IMG/VR virus record: IMGVR_UViG_3300005529_000065
Span: 1 to 40,906 of that record
DNA length: 40,906 nucleotides
Reading direction: 5' to 3' (one strand)
Origin: a virus
Shown here: positions 27,723 through 36,800 of the stretch, piece by piece
How the letters are laid out: each line of letters begins with the position of its first letter
How positions within the stretch are numbered: the first letter of the stretch is position 1
The notes under the pieces: model-generated
Database searches by the model: none
Told to the model about the DNA's origin: nothing
The model's input: the letters and a program-made list of their open reading frames with translations, nothing else
Made by a program: the position numbers and the translations under genes

Positions 27723-27905
27723 ATGTCCCGTTGGGATTGCCGTGGGTGCGGTGGACCGCTGGTGACGGCGGAGAACGGGACGGGCATGTACTGCCCGGAC
27801 TTGACGTGTCCGACGGGGAACCGTCAGGCCCGCAGGTTGGCTCGGGCTGGTCGGTGGGCGGACGAGAGGGTTGACCCGGATGAGTGGTTCTACGGCGACG
27901 ACTGA
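27723..27905 (+). CDS. small zinc-ribbon protein, first late gene
   Basis: 60 residues from ATG 27723, with CAGGTGGAG upstream. WDCRGCGGPL then MYCPDLTCPTG is a two-knuckle zinc ribbon; the C-terminus is acidic (DPDEWFYGDD). The following gene also has Cys pairs. Role unknown; late regulator or packaging accessory possible. Confidence 0.65.
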   Translation: MSRWDCRGCGGPLVTAENGTGMYCPDLTCPTGNRQARRLARAGRWADERVDPDEWFYGDD

Positions 27906-28410
27906 GTGCGCTTGGTGCCGGGGGCGGATGAAGCCGCGTACCGGTAAGCGGTTCTGTTCGGAGGCGCACAAGAAGGCGGCTCAGCGGGCGACGGCGGTTG
28001 TGCTGCACGCGATCCGGGAGGGCTGGTGCGCGGAGTGCGGCGCCCGGTTCGAGCAGGCTGGTCCGGGTCGGCCGCGGGTGCGTTGTGGCGCGCCGCAGTG
28101 CGAGCAGGCCCGGCAGCGCCGGCGGAACGAGTCGGTGGAGGAGATGCACCGGCAGCAGTTCGCGGAGTTCATGGTGCAGATGGTCGATGCTGATGAGGAT
28201 GGCGGCGAGGACTGGACTGCTCCGGGTGGGTTCCGGTTCGAGCAGCCGGCTCCGCGCGCCCGGCTTGGTCGGGCGGATGGCGGGCACGATATTGACCCGC
28301 GGTTTGGTGATTGGGACTGGCCGCTCTTTGTGAGCGAGTTCGGTGTTGCGGGGGATGAAGTTGGCCAGACGTATCCGCTGGCTGGTGTGACGCTCGGCGC
28401 GGGCCTCTGA
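27880..28410 (+). CDS. zinc-finger protein upstream of terminase
   Basis: 176 residues from ATG 27880 (GAGAGGG 9 bases upstream). CAWCRGRMKPRTGKRFCSEA is a treble-clef-like finger; CAECGARF...RCGAPQCEQ is a second. The C-terminal half is acidic. Two zinc modules and position before terminase suggest a DNA-binding packaging or regulatory protein, but no HNH catalytic residues are seen. Confidence 0.6.
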   Translation: MSGSTATTECAWCRGRMKPRTGKRFCSEAHKKAAQRATAVVLHAIREGWCAECGARFEQAGPGRPRVRCGAPQCEQARQRRRNESVEEMHRQQFAEFMVQMVDADEDGGEDWTAPGGFRFEQPAPRARLGRADGGHDIDPRFGDWDWPLFVSEFGVAGDEVGQTYPLAGVTLGAGL

Positions 28411-28679
28411 TGGGAAGGGACCGTGACTTATGGATTCTTGTGGAGGCTCTTGTGGCGGATCTTGCCAACCTGACTTCGGCCGTGAATGCGCTTGTCGCTA
28501 CTCAGGGCCAGGTCGTTACTGCTCTGAACGATTTGAGTGCGAAGGTCGCGGCTGGGTCGACTGACCAGGCTGCGGTTGATGCTTTGGCTGGCCAGGTGGC
28601 CGGTGTGAATTCTGCTCTGGCCGCCGCCTTGTCGGCGGATGTTTCTGCTCCCGCAGCGCCTGCTGCTCCGTCTGCCTGA
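28410..28679 (+). CDS. small coiled-coil late protein
   Basis: 89 residues; ATG 28410 overlaps the previous stop. A long hydrophobic heptad pattern (LVEALVADLANLTSAVNALV; GQVVTALNDLSAKV) is followed by an Ala/Pro-rich tail. Likely an oligomeric helical bundle. Function unknown. Confidence 0.6.
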   Translation: MGRDRDLWILVEALVADLANLTSAVNALVATQGQVVTALNDLSAKVAAGSTDQAAVDALAGQVAGVNSALAAALSADVSAPAAPAAPSA

Positions 28680-28697
28680 TAAGGAGATCACCTAAAC

Positions 28698-29030
28698 ATG
28701 TCCGGTCTGGACGACTACAGCTTCACTACCCGCGTGGTTGCCGCGAGCACCACGCTGGGCAACAACGACTTCTTCTGTGTGGTTGAGGCCCCGACTGCGA
28801 ACGTGGTCGTGACTCTGCCGGCGGTCGCTTCGGTCCCGGCCGGGCGCCCGTTTTACGTTGCGCGTGACACCACCGCGACTTACACGGTGACTCTGACCCC
28901 GAACGCCGCGGACAAGATCGACGCTGGCACCGCTGGCGTGGGTGTCGCGGTTGGCGCTGCCGGTACTGCTGGTGGTTGCACTGTCGTTTCCGATGGCGTG
29001 ACCGGCTGGTACCGCGTCGGCGTTCACTAA
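28698..29030 (+). CDS. small beta-rich structural protein
   Basis: 110 residues from ATG 28698, with AAGGAG upstream. TANVVVTLPAVASVPAG and TATYTVTLTPN are strands; the TLP...G..Y...D pattern resembles small head-decoration or fibre-tip domains. Located just upstream of terminase. Confidence 0.6.
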   Translation: MSGLDDYSFTTRVVAASTTLGNNDFFCVVEAPTANVVVTLPAVASVPAGRPFYVARDTTATYTVTLTPNAADKIDAGTAGVGVAVGAAGTAGGCTVVSDGVTGWYRVGVH

Positions 29031-29054
29031 TTAGACAGAAGGGCGGTGGTCCCC

Positions 29055-30968
29055 GTGGCTGATGCGACGCCCGGGGGCCGCCCCCGTCGTAACACTGGCG
29101 GTCGCCAGTCGGTGACCCGTGAGACTTCCGGGCGCGTGACGTCCGACGTTGCGAAGCAGATCATCCTGGAGCGCCTGTCGCTCGGCGAGACTGTGATTCC
29201 CGCGGCCCGTGCGGCGGGTCGTACCCGCAAGGGTTACGAGTACATGCGTAGCCAGGACAGGGTGTTCGCGGAGCAGTGCGACATCATCCTGCAGCGGCGC
29301 GCTGGGTCGGTCACGTATGACTGCCCGGACTTCCCGGAGTTCTGCGCAGAGTTCCTCCATCAGCCACTGTTCGAGCACCAGCTCCGGTGGTACGACATTC
29401 TTTGCGGCGAGGAGCCGCGGTCGCTGCACCCCAGCATGCGCTGGGAGCCGGGCGACACGTCCATGCTTCTGTTCAACGTCCCGCCGGGCTTCGCGAAGTC
29501 GACGACGTTGACGGTGAACTACACGGTGTGGCGTATCTGCCGTGACCCGAACGTGCGGATCGTGATCGTGTCCGCGACGGAGAAGATGGCGAAGAAGTTC
29601 CTGTACGCCGTGAAGCAGCGGCTCATGAATCCCGCCTACTCCGACCTGCAGCGCCGGTTCGGCCCGGATGGTGGGTTCCGCGCCACGGCCGAGTCGTGGA
29701 CCGCTACGGAGATCTACCTGGGCGGTAAGGACGACGGCGAGAAGGACCCGACCGTTCAGGCTATCGGTATGGGTGGGCAGATTTACGGTGCCCGCGCGGA
29801 CATCATCATCGTGGACGACGCGGTGCTGTTGAAGAACGCGCACCAGTGGGAGGACCAAATTGACTGGCTCACCCAGGACGTGGTTACTCGACTTCCAGAG
29901 GCTGACCCGGATGCCAAACTTCTTGTCGTCGGCACGCGGGTGGGCCCGGTTGACCTCTACCAGAAACTTCGTGATGAGTTTCGAGATGAGGACGACCGCG
30001 CAGTCTTCACCTACTTCGCTCAGCCTGCCGTGCTGGAGTACGCCGACGACCCTAGCGATTGGGTCAGTCTTTGGCCCGAGACGGTAGACCGGGACGGGGT
30101 GGTCACCCCGAAGTGGCCCGGCCGCGCGCTGAAGTCCCGGCGGGACAAGGTGCGACCCGGCACGTGGGCTCTCGTGTACCAGCAGCAAGACGTCGAACTG
30201 AACGGTGTGTTTGATGAGAAGCTTGTTCGCGCGAGCATTCAGGAATCCCGGCGCCCCGGGCTGCTCTTGCCGATGGCCGAGCGGGCTAAGGGCATGCAGG
30301 GCCTGTATGTCGTTGCAGGCCTGGACCCTGCTGCTGCTGGTTTCACTGCTGCTGTGGTGCTCGGCGTCGATAGGGATAGTCGTAAGATCTATCTTCTAGA
30401 CGCCTTCAACAAGGCTGACCAGTCGGCATCCCAGTTGCGAGAACTCATCAAGACGTGGGCGATCCGCTACGAGATCAAAGAGTTCGTGGTCGAGCAGAAC
30501 GCGTTCCAGCGTTTCCTCGTTCAGGACGACGATATCCGCACATTCCTGTTCGCCCGGGGTTGTGTGCTTCGTGGGCACCACACGCATCGTGGGAACAAGA
30601 ATGACCCGGACTTCGGCGTTGCCTCGATGGCGCTCCTGTTTGACCCGCAGCCCGACGGAAAGCCCACGCTTCTACTGCCCAACGCTAACGCTGCGAACGG
30701 CGCGGTGTCACGGTTGGTGGAACAATTGATCGTGTGGCAGCCGCAGATGAAGGTTACTTCGGCGGGGCAGACCGACTTGGTTATGGCGCTTTGGTTTGCC
30801 ACGCTGCGGGCGCGTAAGTTCATCTTCGACGCCCCGTTCCCGCAGCGTAGTCACATGCCGAATCAGTTCCTTTCTCGTGGGCGCACCAACCGTGAGCGCA
30901 CGACTATCAACTTGCACGACTATGCGGTGCAGTTGGAGATGGAGAAAGCGTATGGCCGTTCGGTCTAG
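29055..30968 (+). CDS. terL: terminase large subunit with N-terminal HTH
   Basis: 637 residues if GTG 29055 is used (AGAAGGG 11 bases upstream; GTG 29046 is alternative). Positions here count from 29046. Residues about 35-80 form an HTH like small terminases (QIILERLSLGETVIPAARAA). ATPase: Walker A PPGFAKST (146-153), coupling VSAT (175-178), Walker B IIIVDD (253-258), VVGTR (294-298). Nuclease: AGLDPAAAG (Asp427) and later FVVEQNAF. It pumps and cuts DNA at the portal. No separate small-terminase gene is evident. Confidence 0.92.
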   Translation: MADATPGGRPRRNTGGRQSVTRETSGRVTSDVAKQIILERLSLGETVIPAARAAGRTRKGYEYMRSQDRVFAEQCDIILQRRAGSVTYDCPDFPEFCAEFLHQPLFEHQLRWYDILCGEEPRSLHPSMRWEPGDTSMLLFNVPPGFAKSTTLTVNYTVWRICRDPNVRIVIVSATEKMAKKFLYAVKQRLMNPAYSDLQRRFGPDGGFRATAESWTATEIYLGGKDDGEKDPTVQAIGMGGQIYGARADIIIVDDAVLLKNAHQWEDQIDWLTQDVVTRLPEADPDAKLLVVGTRVGPVDLYQKLRDEFRDEDDRAVFTYFAQPAVLEYADDPSDWVSLWPETVDRDGVVTPKWPGRALKSRRDKVRPGTWALVYQQQDVELNGVFDEKLVRASIQESRRPGLLLPMAERAKGMQGLYVVAGLDPAAAGFTAAVVLGVDRDSRKIYLLDAFNKADQSASQLRELIKTWAIRYEIKEFVVEQNAFQRFLVQDDDIRTFLFARGCVLRGHHTHRGNKNDPDFGVASMALLFDPQPDGKPTLLLPNANAANGAVSRLVEQLIVWQPQMKVTSAGQTDLVMALWFATLRARKFIFDAPFPQRSHMPNQFLSRGRTNRERTTINLHDYAVQLEMEKAYGRSV

Positions 30969-31374
30969 GGTCGGCTGCAAGGCTCATGTTGTTCGGGACA
31001 TGAAGTGCGACCCCTGCCGACGGTGGGCTCTCCGCCTCCGTGAACCGTGGCGCATGCCGTGGTCCTCGTTCCTCACACACTGCGGTGTGTCTCTGAACCG
31101 CAGGTTCTGGCTGTGGGTCGAGGAAGACGGCGACTGCTGGGTTTGGACGGGCGATGTCACTGCCGGTGGCTACGGTACTTGGGATCATGACGTGGTACAT
31201 CGTGTTGCGTACCGCGAGATGGTGGCCGAGATTCCGGCGGGCTACGAGGTGGACCACCTCTGCCGCAACACACGCTGCGTCAAGCCGGATCACCTGGAGG
31301 CGGTTCCTCCGCGGGTGAACAAGAACCGGATCGTGAATAAGGGTCGCCCGAAGGGGGTGCGCAGTGGCAACTAG
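30952..31374 (+). CDS. HNH homing endonuclease 3, between terminase and portal
   Basis: 140 residues from ATG 30952, with GGAGAAAG upstream. N-terminal Cys pairs (VGCKAHVVRDMKCDPC), then GDCWVWTGDVTAGGYG and VDHLCRNTRCVKPDHLEAV, the HNH core. It overlaps terminase by 17 bases and portal by 11. Its core matches the proteins at 19027 and 23837. HNH proteins next to terminase can assist cos cleavage, but similarity to the two others favours a homing element. Confidence 0.87.
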   Translation: MAVRSRVGCKAHVVRDMKCDPCRRWALRLREPWRMPWSSFLTHCGVSLNRRFWLWVEEDGDCWVWTGDVTAGGYGTWDHDVVHRVAYREMVAEIPAGYEVDHLCRNTRCVKPDHLEAVPPRVNKNRIVNKGRPKGVRSGN

Positions 31375-33187
31375 CGATCTCAACGCCATCATGAGGCGAG
31401 TCAACCACATGAGGCGCGAACCCGACGCGACCGCTAGGACCTGGCGGCAGAGCCAAATTCGCTTGGCTCGCGCAGGGAATTATGAGCTGATCAACCCGGA
31501 TGCGTTCTCGGACACGTGGCCGAAGCCGGTCATCGCGAACTTCTTGAACATGGCGGCGCTGGACATGGCGGAGTCGCTGGCTCCCCTGCCAGCGATCAAC
31601 TGCTCCAGTGGCGCTATGACGTCGGAGCGGGCGAAGCAGCGCGGGAACGTGCGCACGAAGATCGCCCACTACTACTGGCAGCATTCGAAGTTGAAGAAGT
31701 ACTCCGTGAACGCGGCGGACTGGTTCTTCACGTACTCGTTCCTCCCGATCATTGTTGAGCCGGACTTCGACGCGAACTGTCCGCGTATCCGGTTCGAGGA
31801 CCCGTTCGACTCGTTCCCGAAGGTCGACCGGTACGGCGAGGTGCTGTACTACGCGAAGGTGCAGCGCATGCTGGCCTCGGAGCTGGCGGCGATGTTCCCG
31901 GAGGCAGCCCCGCGGCTGCTGGTGGACTATGCGCGGCGTGACCGGTCGAACTCCTTCATGGAGGTCATCCGGTACTACGACAAAGACGCGATCGTCATGT
32001 ACGCGTCGGACTCGGACCCGCAGGGGAATTACTTCCCGATCCCGCTGGTGCAGATGGAGAACAAGCTTTCCCGCTGCCCCATCGCCGTGCCGCAGCGCTC
32101 CAGCCTGGATGGGCAGTGGCGGGGCCAGTACGACGACGCTATCTGGGTGCAGATGGCGCGGGCGAAGATGGCGTCCCTGGCCCTTGAGGCCGGCATGAAG
32201 GCTGTTGAGGCGCCGATTGCTGTGCCGCAGGACATGGTTGAGATGCCGATCGGGCCTGACTCGATTTGGCGGACGGACAACCCGCAGGCCATCAAGCGCG
32301 TCAGCCTTGAGGTGCCGCAGTCGGCGTTCTCGATGGATCAGCGCCTGGACATGGAGGCGATGCGTTCCACCCGGTACCCGGAGGCCCGCAGCGGCAACAT
32401 CCAGGCTTCGGTGATCACGGGCCGTGGCGTGCAGGAACTCATGGGTTCCTTCGACATGTTGATCAAGTCTGCGCAGGACCAGTTCGGTGAGGGTCTGCGC
32501 GAGGCGACCAGTATCGCGTTCGAGATGGACGAGAAGTACTGGGGTGGGATGTCGAAGAACATTGAGGGCATCTCCGCCGGGGCGCCGTACGAGATCACGT
32601 ACCGGCCGGACCGGGACATCGCTGGGGCGTATGACGCCGAGGTGTCGTACGGGCTGGCGGCGGGTTTGGCCCCGAACAATGCTGTGGTGATGATGCTGCA
32701 GTTGTTGGGGGCGAAGCTGATTTCGAAGGAGGCTGTGCAGAAGCAGCTTCCGTTCGACGTGGACCCGATTGAGATGAACACGGCTATCACGATGGAGTCT
32801 GGCCGGGAGGCGATCCTGGCCGGGATCATGGGGTATGCGCAGGCTATCCCGCAGATGGCGGCGCAGGGCGCTGACCCGTCGATGCCGTTGCAGCAGATCA
32901 GCAGTTTCCTCGATGCGGTGCGTAAGGGCACGGACATCGAGGCGGCTGCGTTGAAGGCGTTCACGCCTCCGCAGCCCTCCCCGCAGGACCAGGCGGCGGC
33001 TGCAGCCCAACAGGGCGCGCCCGGTGCTCCTGGCCCAGGTGGCCCAGTGGGGGGCCCGCCTGCGGGTGGAGGCTTGCAGTTGCCGCAACAGCAGGCGGCG
33101 CCGCCGAATTTGATGCAGATGGTGGCCCAGATGCGGGGCGGCCAGGCCCAGTTGAACGGGTCGGTTCGACAGAACACTCTCACATAA
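31364..33187 (+). CDS. portal protein
   Basis: 607 residues from GTG 31364. It follows terminase and has portal-like length and mixed helical composition, with a C-terminal Gln/Pro/Gly-rich tail (residues about 535-600) such as QQGAPGAPGPGG. It would form the dodecameric ring at one vertex for DNA entry. Assigned mainly by gene order and size. Confidence 0.82.
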   Translation: MATSDLNAIMRRVNHMRREPDATARTWRQSQIRLARAGNYELINPDAFSDTWPKPVIANFLNMAALDMAESLAPLPAINCSSGAMTSERAKQRGNVRTKIAHYYWQHSKLKKYSVNAADWFFTYSFLPIIVEPDFDANCPRIRFEDPFDSFPKVDRYGEVLYYAKVQRMLASELAAMFPEAAPRLLVDYARRDRSNSFMEVIRYYDKDAIVMYASDSDPQGNYFPIPLVQMENKLSRCPIAVPQRSSLDGQWRGQYDDAIWVQMARAKMASLALEAGMKAVEAPIAVPQDMVEMPIGPDSIWRTDNPQAIKRVSLEVPQSAFSMDQRLDMEAMRSTRYPEARSGNIQASVITGRGVQELMGSFDMLIKSAQDQFGEGLREATSIAFEMDEKYWGGMSKNIEGISAGAPYEITYRPDRDIAGAYDAEVSYGLAAGLAPNNAVVMMLQLLGAKLISKEAVQKQLPFDVDPIEMNTAITMESGREAILAGIMGYAQAIPQMAAQGADPSMPLQQISSFLDAVRKGTDIEAAALKAFTPPQPSPQDQAAAAAQQGAPGAPGPGGPVGGPPAGGGLQLPQQQAAPPNLMQMVAQMRGGQAQLNGSVRQNTLT

Positions 33188-33196
33188 GGAGAACCG

Positions 33197-33433
33197 GTGG
33201 ACGAGGACGAAGAGTTCGAGCACGAGCATGTTTGCGTCCCCGTCGGCCGGTTCACCAAGTGGGACTTCTTCATGCACTTCTTCGGGATGTGCATGGCGGT
33301 GTGCGCGGCGGTGTCCCAGTTCTTTGAGGGGATGGTGGAGGCGTCGGTGGCCGCAGCGAATAAGCAGTTGCAGGACGACGACTTCCACCAGGCCGCCGCG
33401 ATTGAGATCGAGACTATGACTCAGGAGTCATAA
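33197..33433 (+). CDS. small protein with one membrane-like segment
   Basis: 78 residues from GTG 33197, with AAGGAG upstream. Acidic N-terminus (DEDEEFEHEH), hydrophobic middle (FFMHFFGMCMAVCAAVSQFF, residues 24-43), polar C-terminus. Such segments occur in ejection or internal virion proteins. Function unknown. Confidence 0.6.
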   Translation: MDEDEEFEHEHVCVPVGRFTKWDFFMHFFGMCMAVCAAVSQFFEGMVEASVAAANKQLQDDDFHQAAAIEIETMTQES

Positions 33434-33849
33434 TGGCATCTGGGGGCTACCATCCGCCGGCTTCTCCCGCTCCGGTTAGCGGGCCCGGCGCCTTGTCGCA
33501 GCGGACGGACGCTCCGCCGCTTGCTGTGTCCGGCCTTGCGTACGGCTCGAATGGGCCGTTGAACCAGCAGATGTCTGGGTTGCCGAATGGGCAGGCACCG
33601 AATGTTCCGCCGATGAACCCGCCGGGTGGGCCGCAGTCCCCCAGTGGGGCGCAGATCCTGCCGCCGTCGGCGCCTACGACTCTGCCGAACCAGCCGATCT
33701 CGCATGGGGCACCGTTCGGCCCTGGGCCGAATTCTGTGCCGGGCCAGCAGCCGTACACGCTGACAGACATTCTCGGGCGCATGCTCGGGAACGATATCGC
33801 CGGCCGGCTCGAAGACGTCTACCTGAACGCCGAGAAGAACGGCCTATAA
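33433..33849 (+). CDS. Pro/Gly-rich structural protein
   Basis: 138 residues from ATG 33433, overlapping the previous gene by 1 base. Residues 1-105 are disordered and Pro/Gly/Ser-rich (HPPASPAPVSGPG; PPMNPPGGPQ). The C-terminal 33 residues are ordered (TLTDILGRMLGNDIAGRLED). Probably a linker or internal virion protein. Confidence 0.6.
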   Translation: MASGGYHPPASPAPVSGPGALSQRTDAPPLAVSGLAYGSNGPLNQQMSGLPNGQAPNVPPMNPPGGPQSPSGAQILPPSAPTTLPNQPISHGAPFGPGPNSVPGQQPYTLTDILGRMLGNDIAGRLEDVYLNAEKNGL

Positions 33850-33861
33850 CCTGGAGGACCC

Positions 33862-36800
33862 GTGACGTACCCCGGCACCCCTAACCCTGCTGCGGTTACG
33901 TTCGGCGACACCCTGTCCGGGAATCCCCAGCTCGTGAACGACCCGTCTCTGGCGTACCCGACTGCGATGGCTGGTCTGTCGGCTGACCAGCAGGTTCAGG
34001 TGACGAACGCTGGTGCGGGCAACTCCATCAAGGACTACCTGACTGCCCTGCCGGCCGCGGAGCAGCCGAAGGCGTGGGCCGCCCTGAACGGGCAGCAGCA
34101 GCAGTTGGCGTTGGCTTCCGGGTACCAGACCGGTTTGGCGCAGGCGCAACAGTCGCGGGTGACGGCCCCGGAGAACCAGGGCGGCAAGTCTTGGCTGTCC
34201 CGCATCGGCGGGGACGTTCTGGGCGCGGTGAAGACGGGCGTCACGGACACCGTGGACAGCGTGTGGAATGCCGGGGCCAAGGTCCTGTCCATGGCCGGTA
34301 TCCCGTTGAAGTACGTGCAGCGGGCCGCCAACACGGGAATCCTGGACATTACGGACCTGGCCGAGGGTAACCCGATTTCGATCGGGCGGGCCTGGGCTCA
34401 GGCCGGTTCGGCGCCGATGACGCAGGACTCGTACAACGACCTGGTGAAGCAGTTCGGCCAGCCGATGATGGACTTGGTGAGGTCTGCCCAGAAGGGCGAC
34501 GATCCGGAGGCGCTGGCGGGGCAACTGCTGGCGAAGGCCAAGGCTGACCCGGCGAATGCCGCGATGTACAACCAGCAGATTGCGGCGATCCAGAATGCGC
34601 AGAACTCCCCGGAGTTCAAGCAGGCCTTGATTGCGGCGAACAACCACCTGATCTCCCCTGGGCGCATTGTCACCTCCTGGGCCGCTAACGCCCTGTCGAC
34701 GGTGACCGGCGGGAACGTGGACCTGTACCAGCACAAGGTGCTGTACGGGCTGCTGTCCGGGCCCGTGGACGCGATGTTCGACTTCCAGGCCGACCCGTTG
34801 ATGCTCGCGGGGAAGCTGCACGAGGAGGCCGCAGTCATGCGGCGCGGCATCCAGATCGCCGAGAACTACGCAGGCGAAGACTTGGCCAAGGTCGGCGGGG
34901 CTCTCGCCGAGGGCGCCGGGGAGGCCGCCGCTGGGGCCGAGGCGGGCGCTGAAGCTGGCGGTGTTGGCGGTTCCCTGGCGGGCCCGGAGGGTACCGCTGT
35001 CGGTGGCCTCGTGGGTGGTGTTGCTGGTGCCGCGGGCGGGATTCTGTCGACGATTCTGCAGTGGGCCAACAAGGGCGGCTCGCAGCGCCTCGCGCACGTG
35101 ATCGCTCAGCACGCCGCTGGCGGGGACGGTTTCCAGCCGATCGCCGACGCTGCCGCGTTCCAGAACCGGCTGCGCCAGGTGTTTTCCGTTCCGTCCGTGC
35201 AGCGGTACTTCGACGGCATGGGCGCGCGGGTTCAGACGGTCATGTCCGGCACGGCGGAGGGCGCTACCGAGGCTGACCGGGACGCGGCTGCTGCGGCGAT
35301 GAAGTCGATGCGCCGTGACTACCCGCGCTTCGCCCCGGTGCTGGACTCCCTCGTGGAGGCCGGTGTCACCGACGCCCACAAGGCGGAGAACTTCTTCAAC
35401 AACTACAAGGGCTTCCAGCTTTTGACGCAGGGCGTGCCCGCGTCGCGGGTGCCGTTGATGGCTGCCCGCACCCAGTTGGGCGAGAACATCAAGAAGTTCA
35501 TCAGCCCTGGTGCGGTGTTCGACTTCCTGGAGAACGGCCACAAGCTGACCCAGGACGACATGAACGACATCAAGACGCACATCGCTGGGCTGACTCAGGA
35601 GGTTTCTCCGGAGTCGCGCGCTGCGGCGCTGGGCGGCCAGAACCTGGCTGAGGGTACGACTGCGGCGCAGGCGAACCTGCATGTGGCGAACCTGTTGTCG
35701 CAGGCCCAGTTCGACACGTGGCGTGGCAAGACGGCCACGATCATGCGCCGTATCGGGTCGAAGATCCCCACCTTCGGTGAGGGCAACGTCCTGTACCACG
35801 ACGGCCTGGACGCCGAGGGCAAGCCGGTGTCGGAGCCGACGCAGGAGTTCACCCGGTTCGTGAAGATGTTCGCGCCGTCGTTCTACGCGGACCAGGTCGG
35901 GCAGGCGTACGCGGCTGCGGACTTGGCGGGGCGGAAGAACATTGCGGCGTCGATGCTGCACATGATGGGCGACTCTGCGGGTATCACGAAGACTGCGGCT
36001 GGCCGCGACTCGTGGGCCCGCGTGATCGGTGCCCTGAATGAGGATGGCCAGGCGAAGTACACGCTGACGGACCTGGGGCAGATGCCTGATGGCCGGAACG
36101 TGGTGGCGGACCCGGGCAAGGCCCGGCCGTACACGGTGATGCCCAGCATCAAGGAGTTCTACGCCCAGTCGGCTAAGCATGGTGTGCTGGCGCACACGGT
36201 GGGTTGGACGAACAAGGATGTTGTTGACAGTCTTGTTGACAAGATCTGGCGTCCGTTCGTTCTGATCCGCCCGGCATTCATCATCCGGTCGAACATCGAA
36301 GAGGCGCTGAACCACATTCTGCGCAACGGTCCGGGTGACAAGTTCATGTCTATGATCCGCCGGTCGGCGGGTAACGAGCTTGCCCGGCAGCAGAAGGAGA
36401 AGCTGGGGATCGACGCGGCGAAGGCAAACCAGGCTTTGTCGGAGCACATTGCCGCGGTGAAGTCCGTGTACGGCGACGACGCGACGGTTGAGAAGCTGCG
36501 CGCCGCGACCACGGGCGACACGCAGGACATGCGTACGGTGGCGGACAAGTGGGCCAGCCTGAAGGCGAATGCCCAGGAGGCGACGAACGCGTTCGAGCAG
36601 CACCCCGGCGTGTTGGACCCGGACCACTCCAGGTTCACGAAGCTTGCGCTGATGCCGATCACGCAGTCGTCGCGGGCGTTCACTGCCGCGCTGCGGAAGG
36701 TGCCGGTCGACGCGCAGTTCTTCGGCCGGGGCTTCAAGTCTTCTGGGGCTGAGATCCGTGACGCCATTGAGGCGCACGGCACCCAGATGCAGCAGTTGCA

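Noticed and set aside
36221-36240. GTTGACAGTC inside the giant structural gene
   Set aside because: Encoded by Val-Asp-Ser codons in a conserved reading frame far from any gene boundary; taken as chance.
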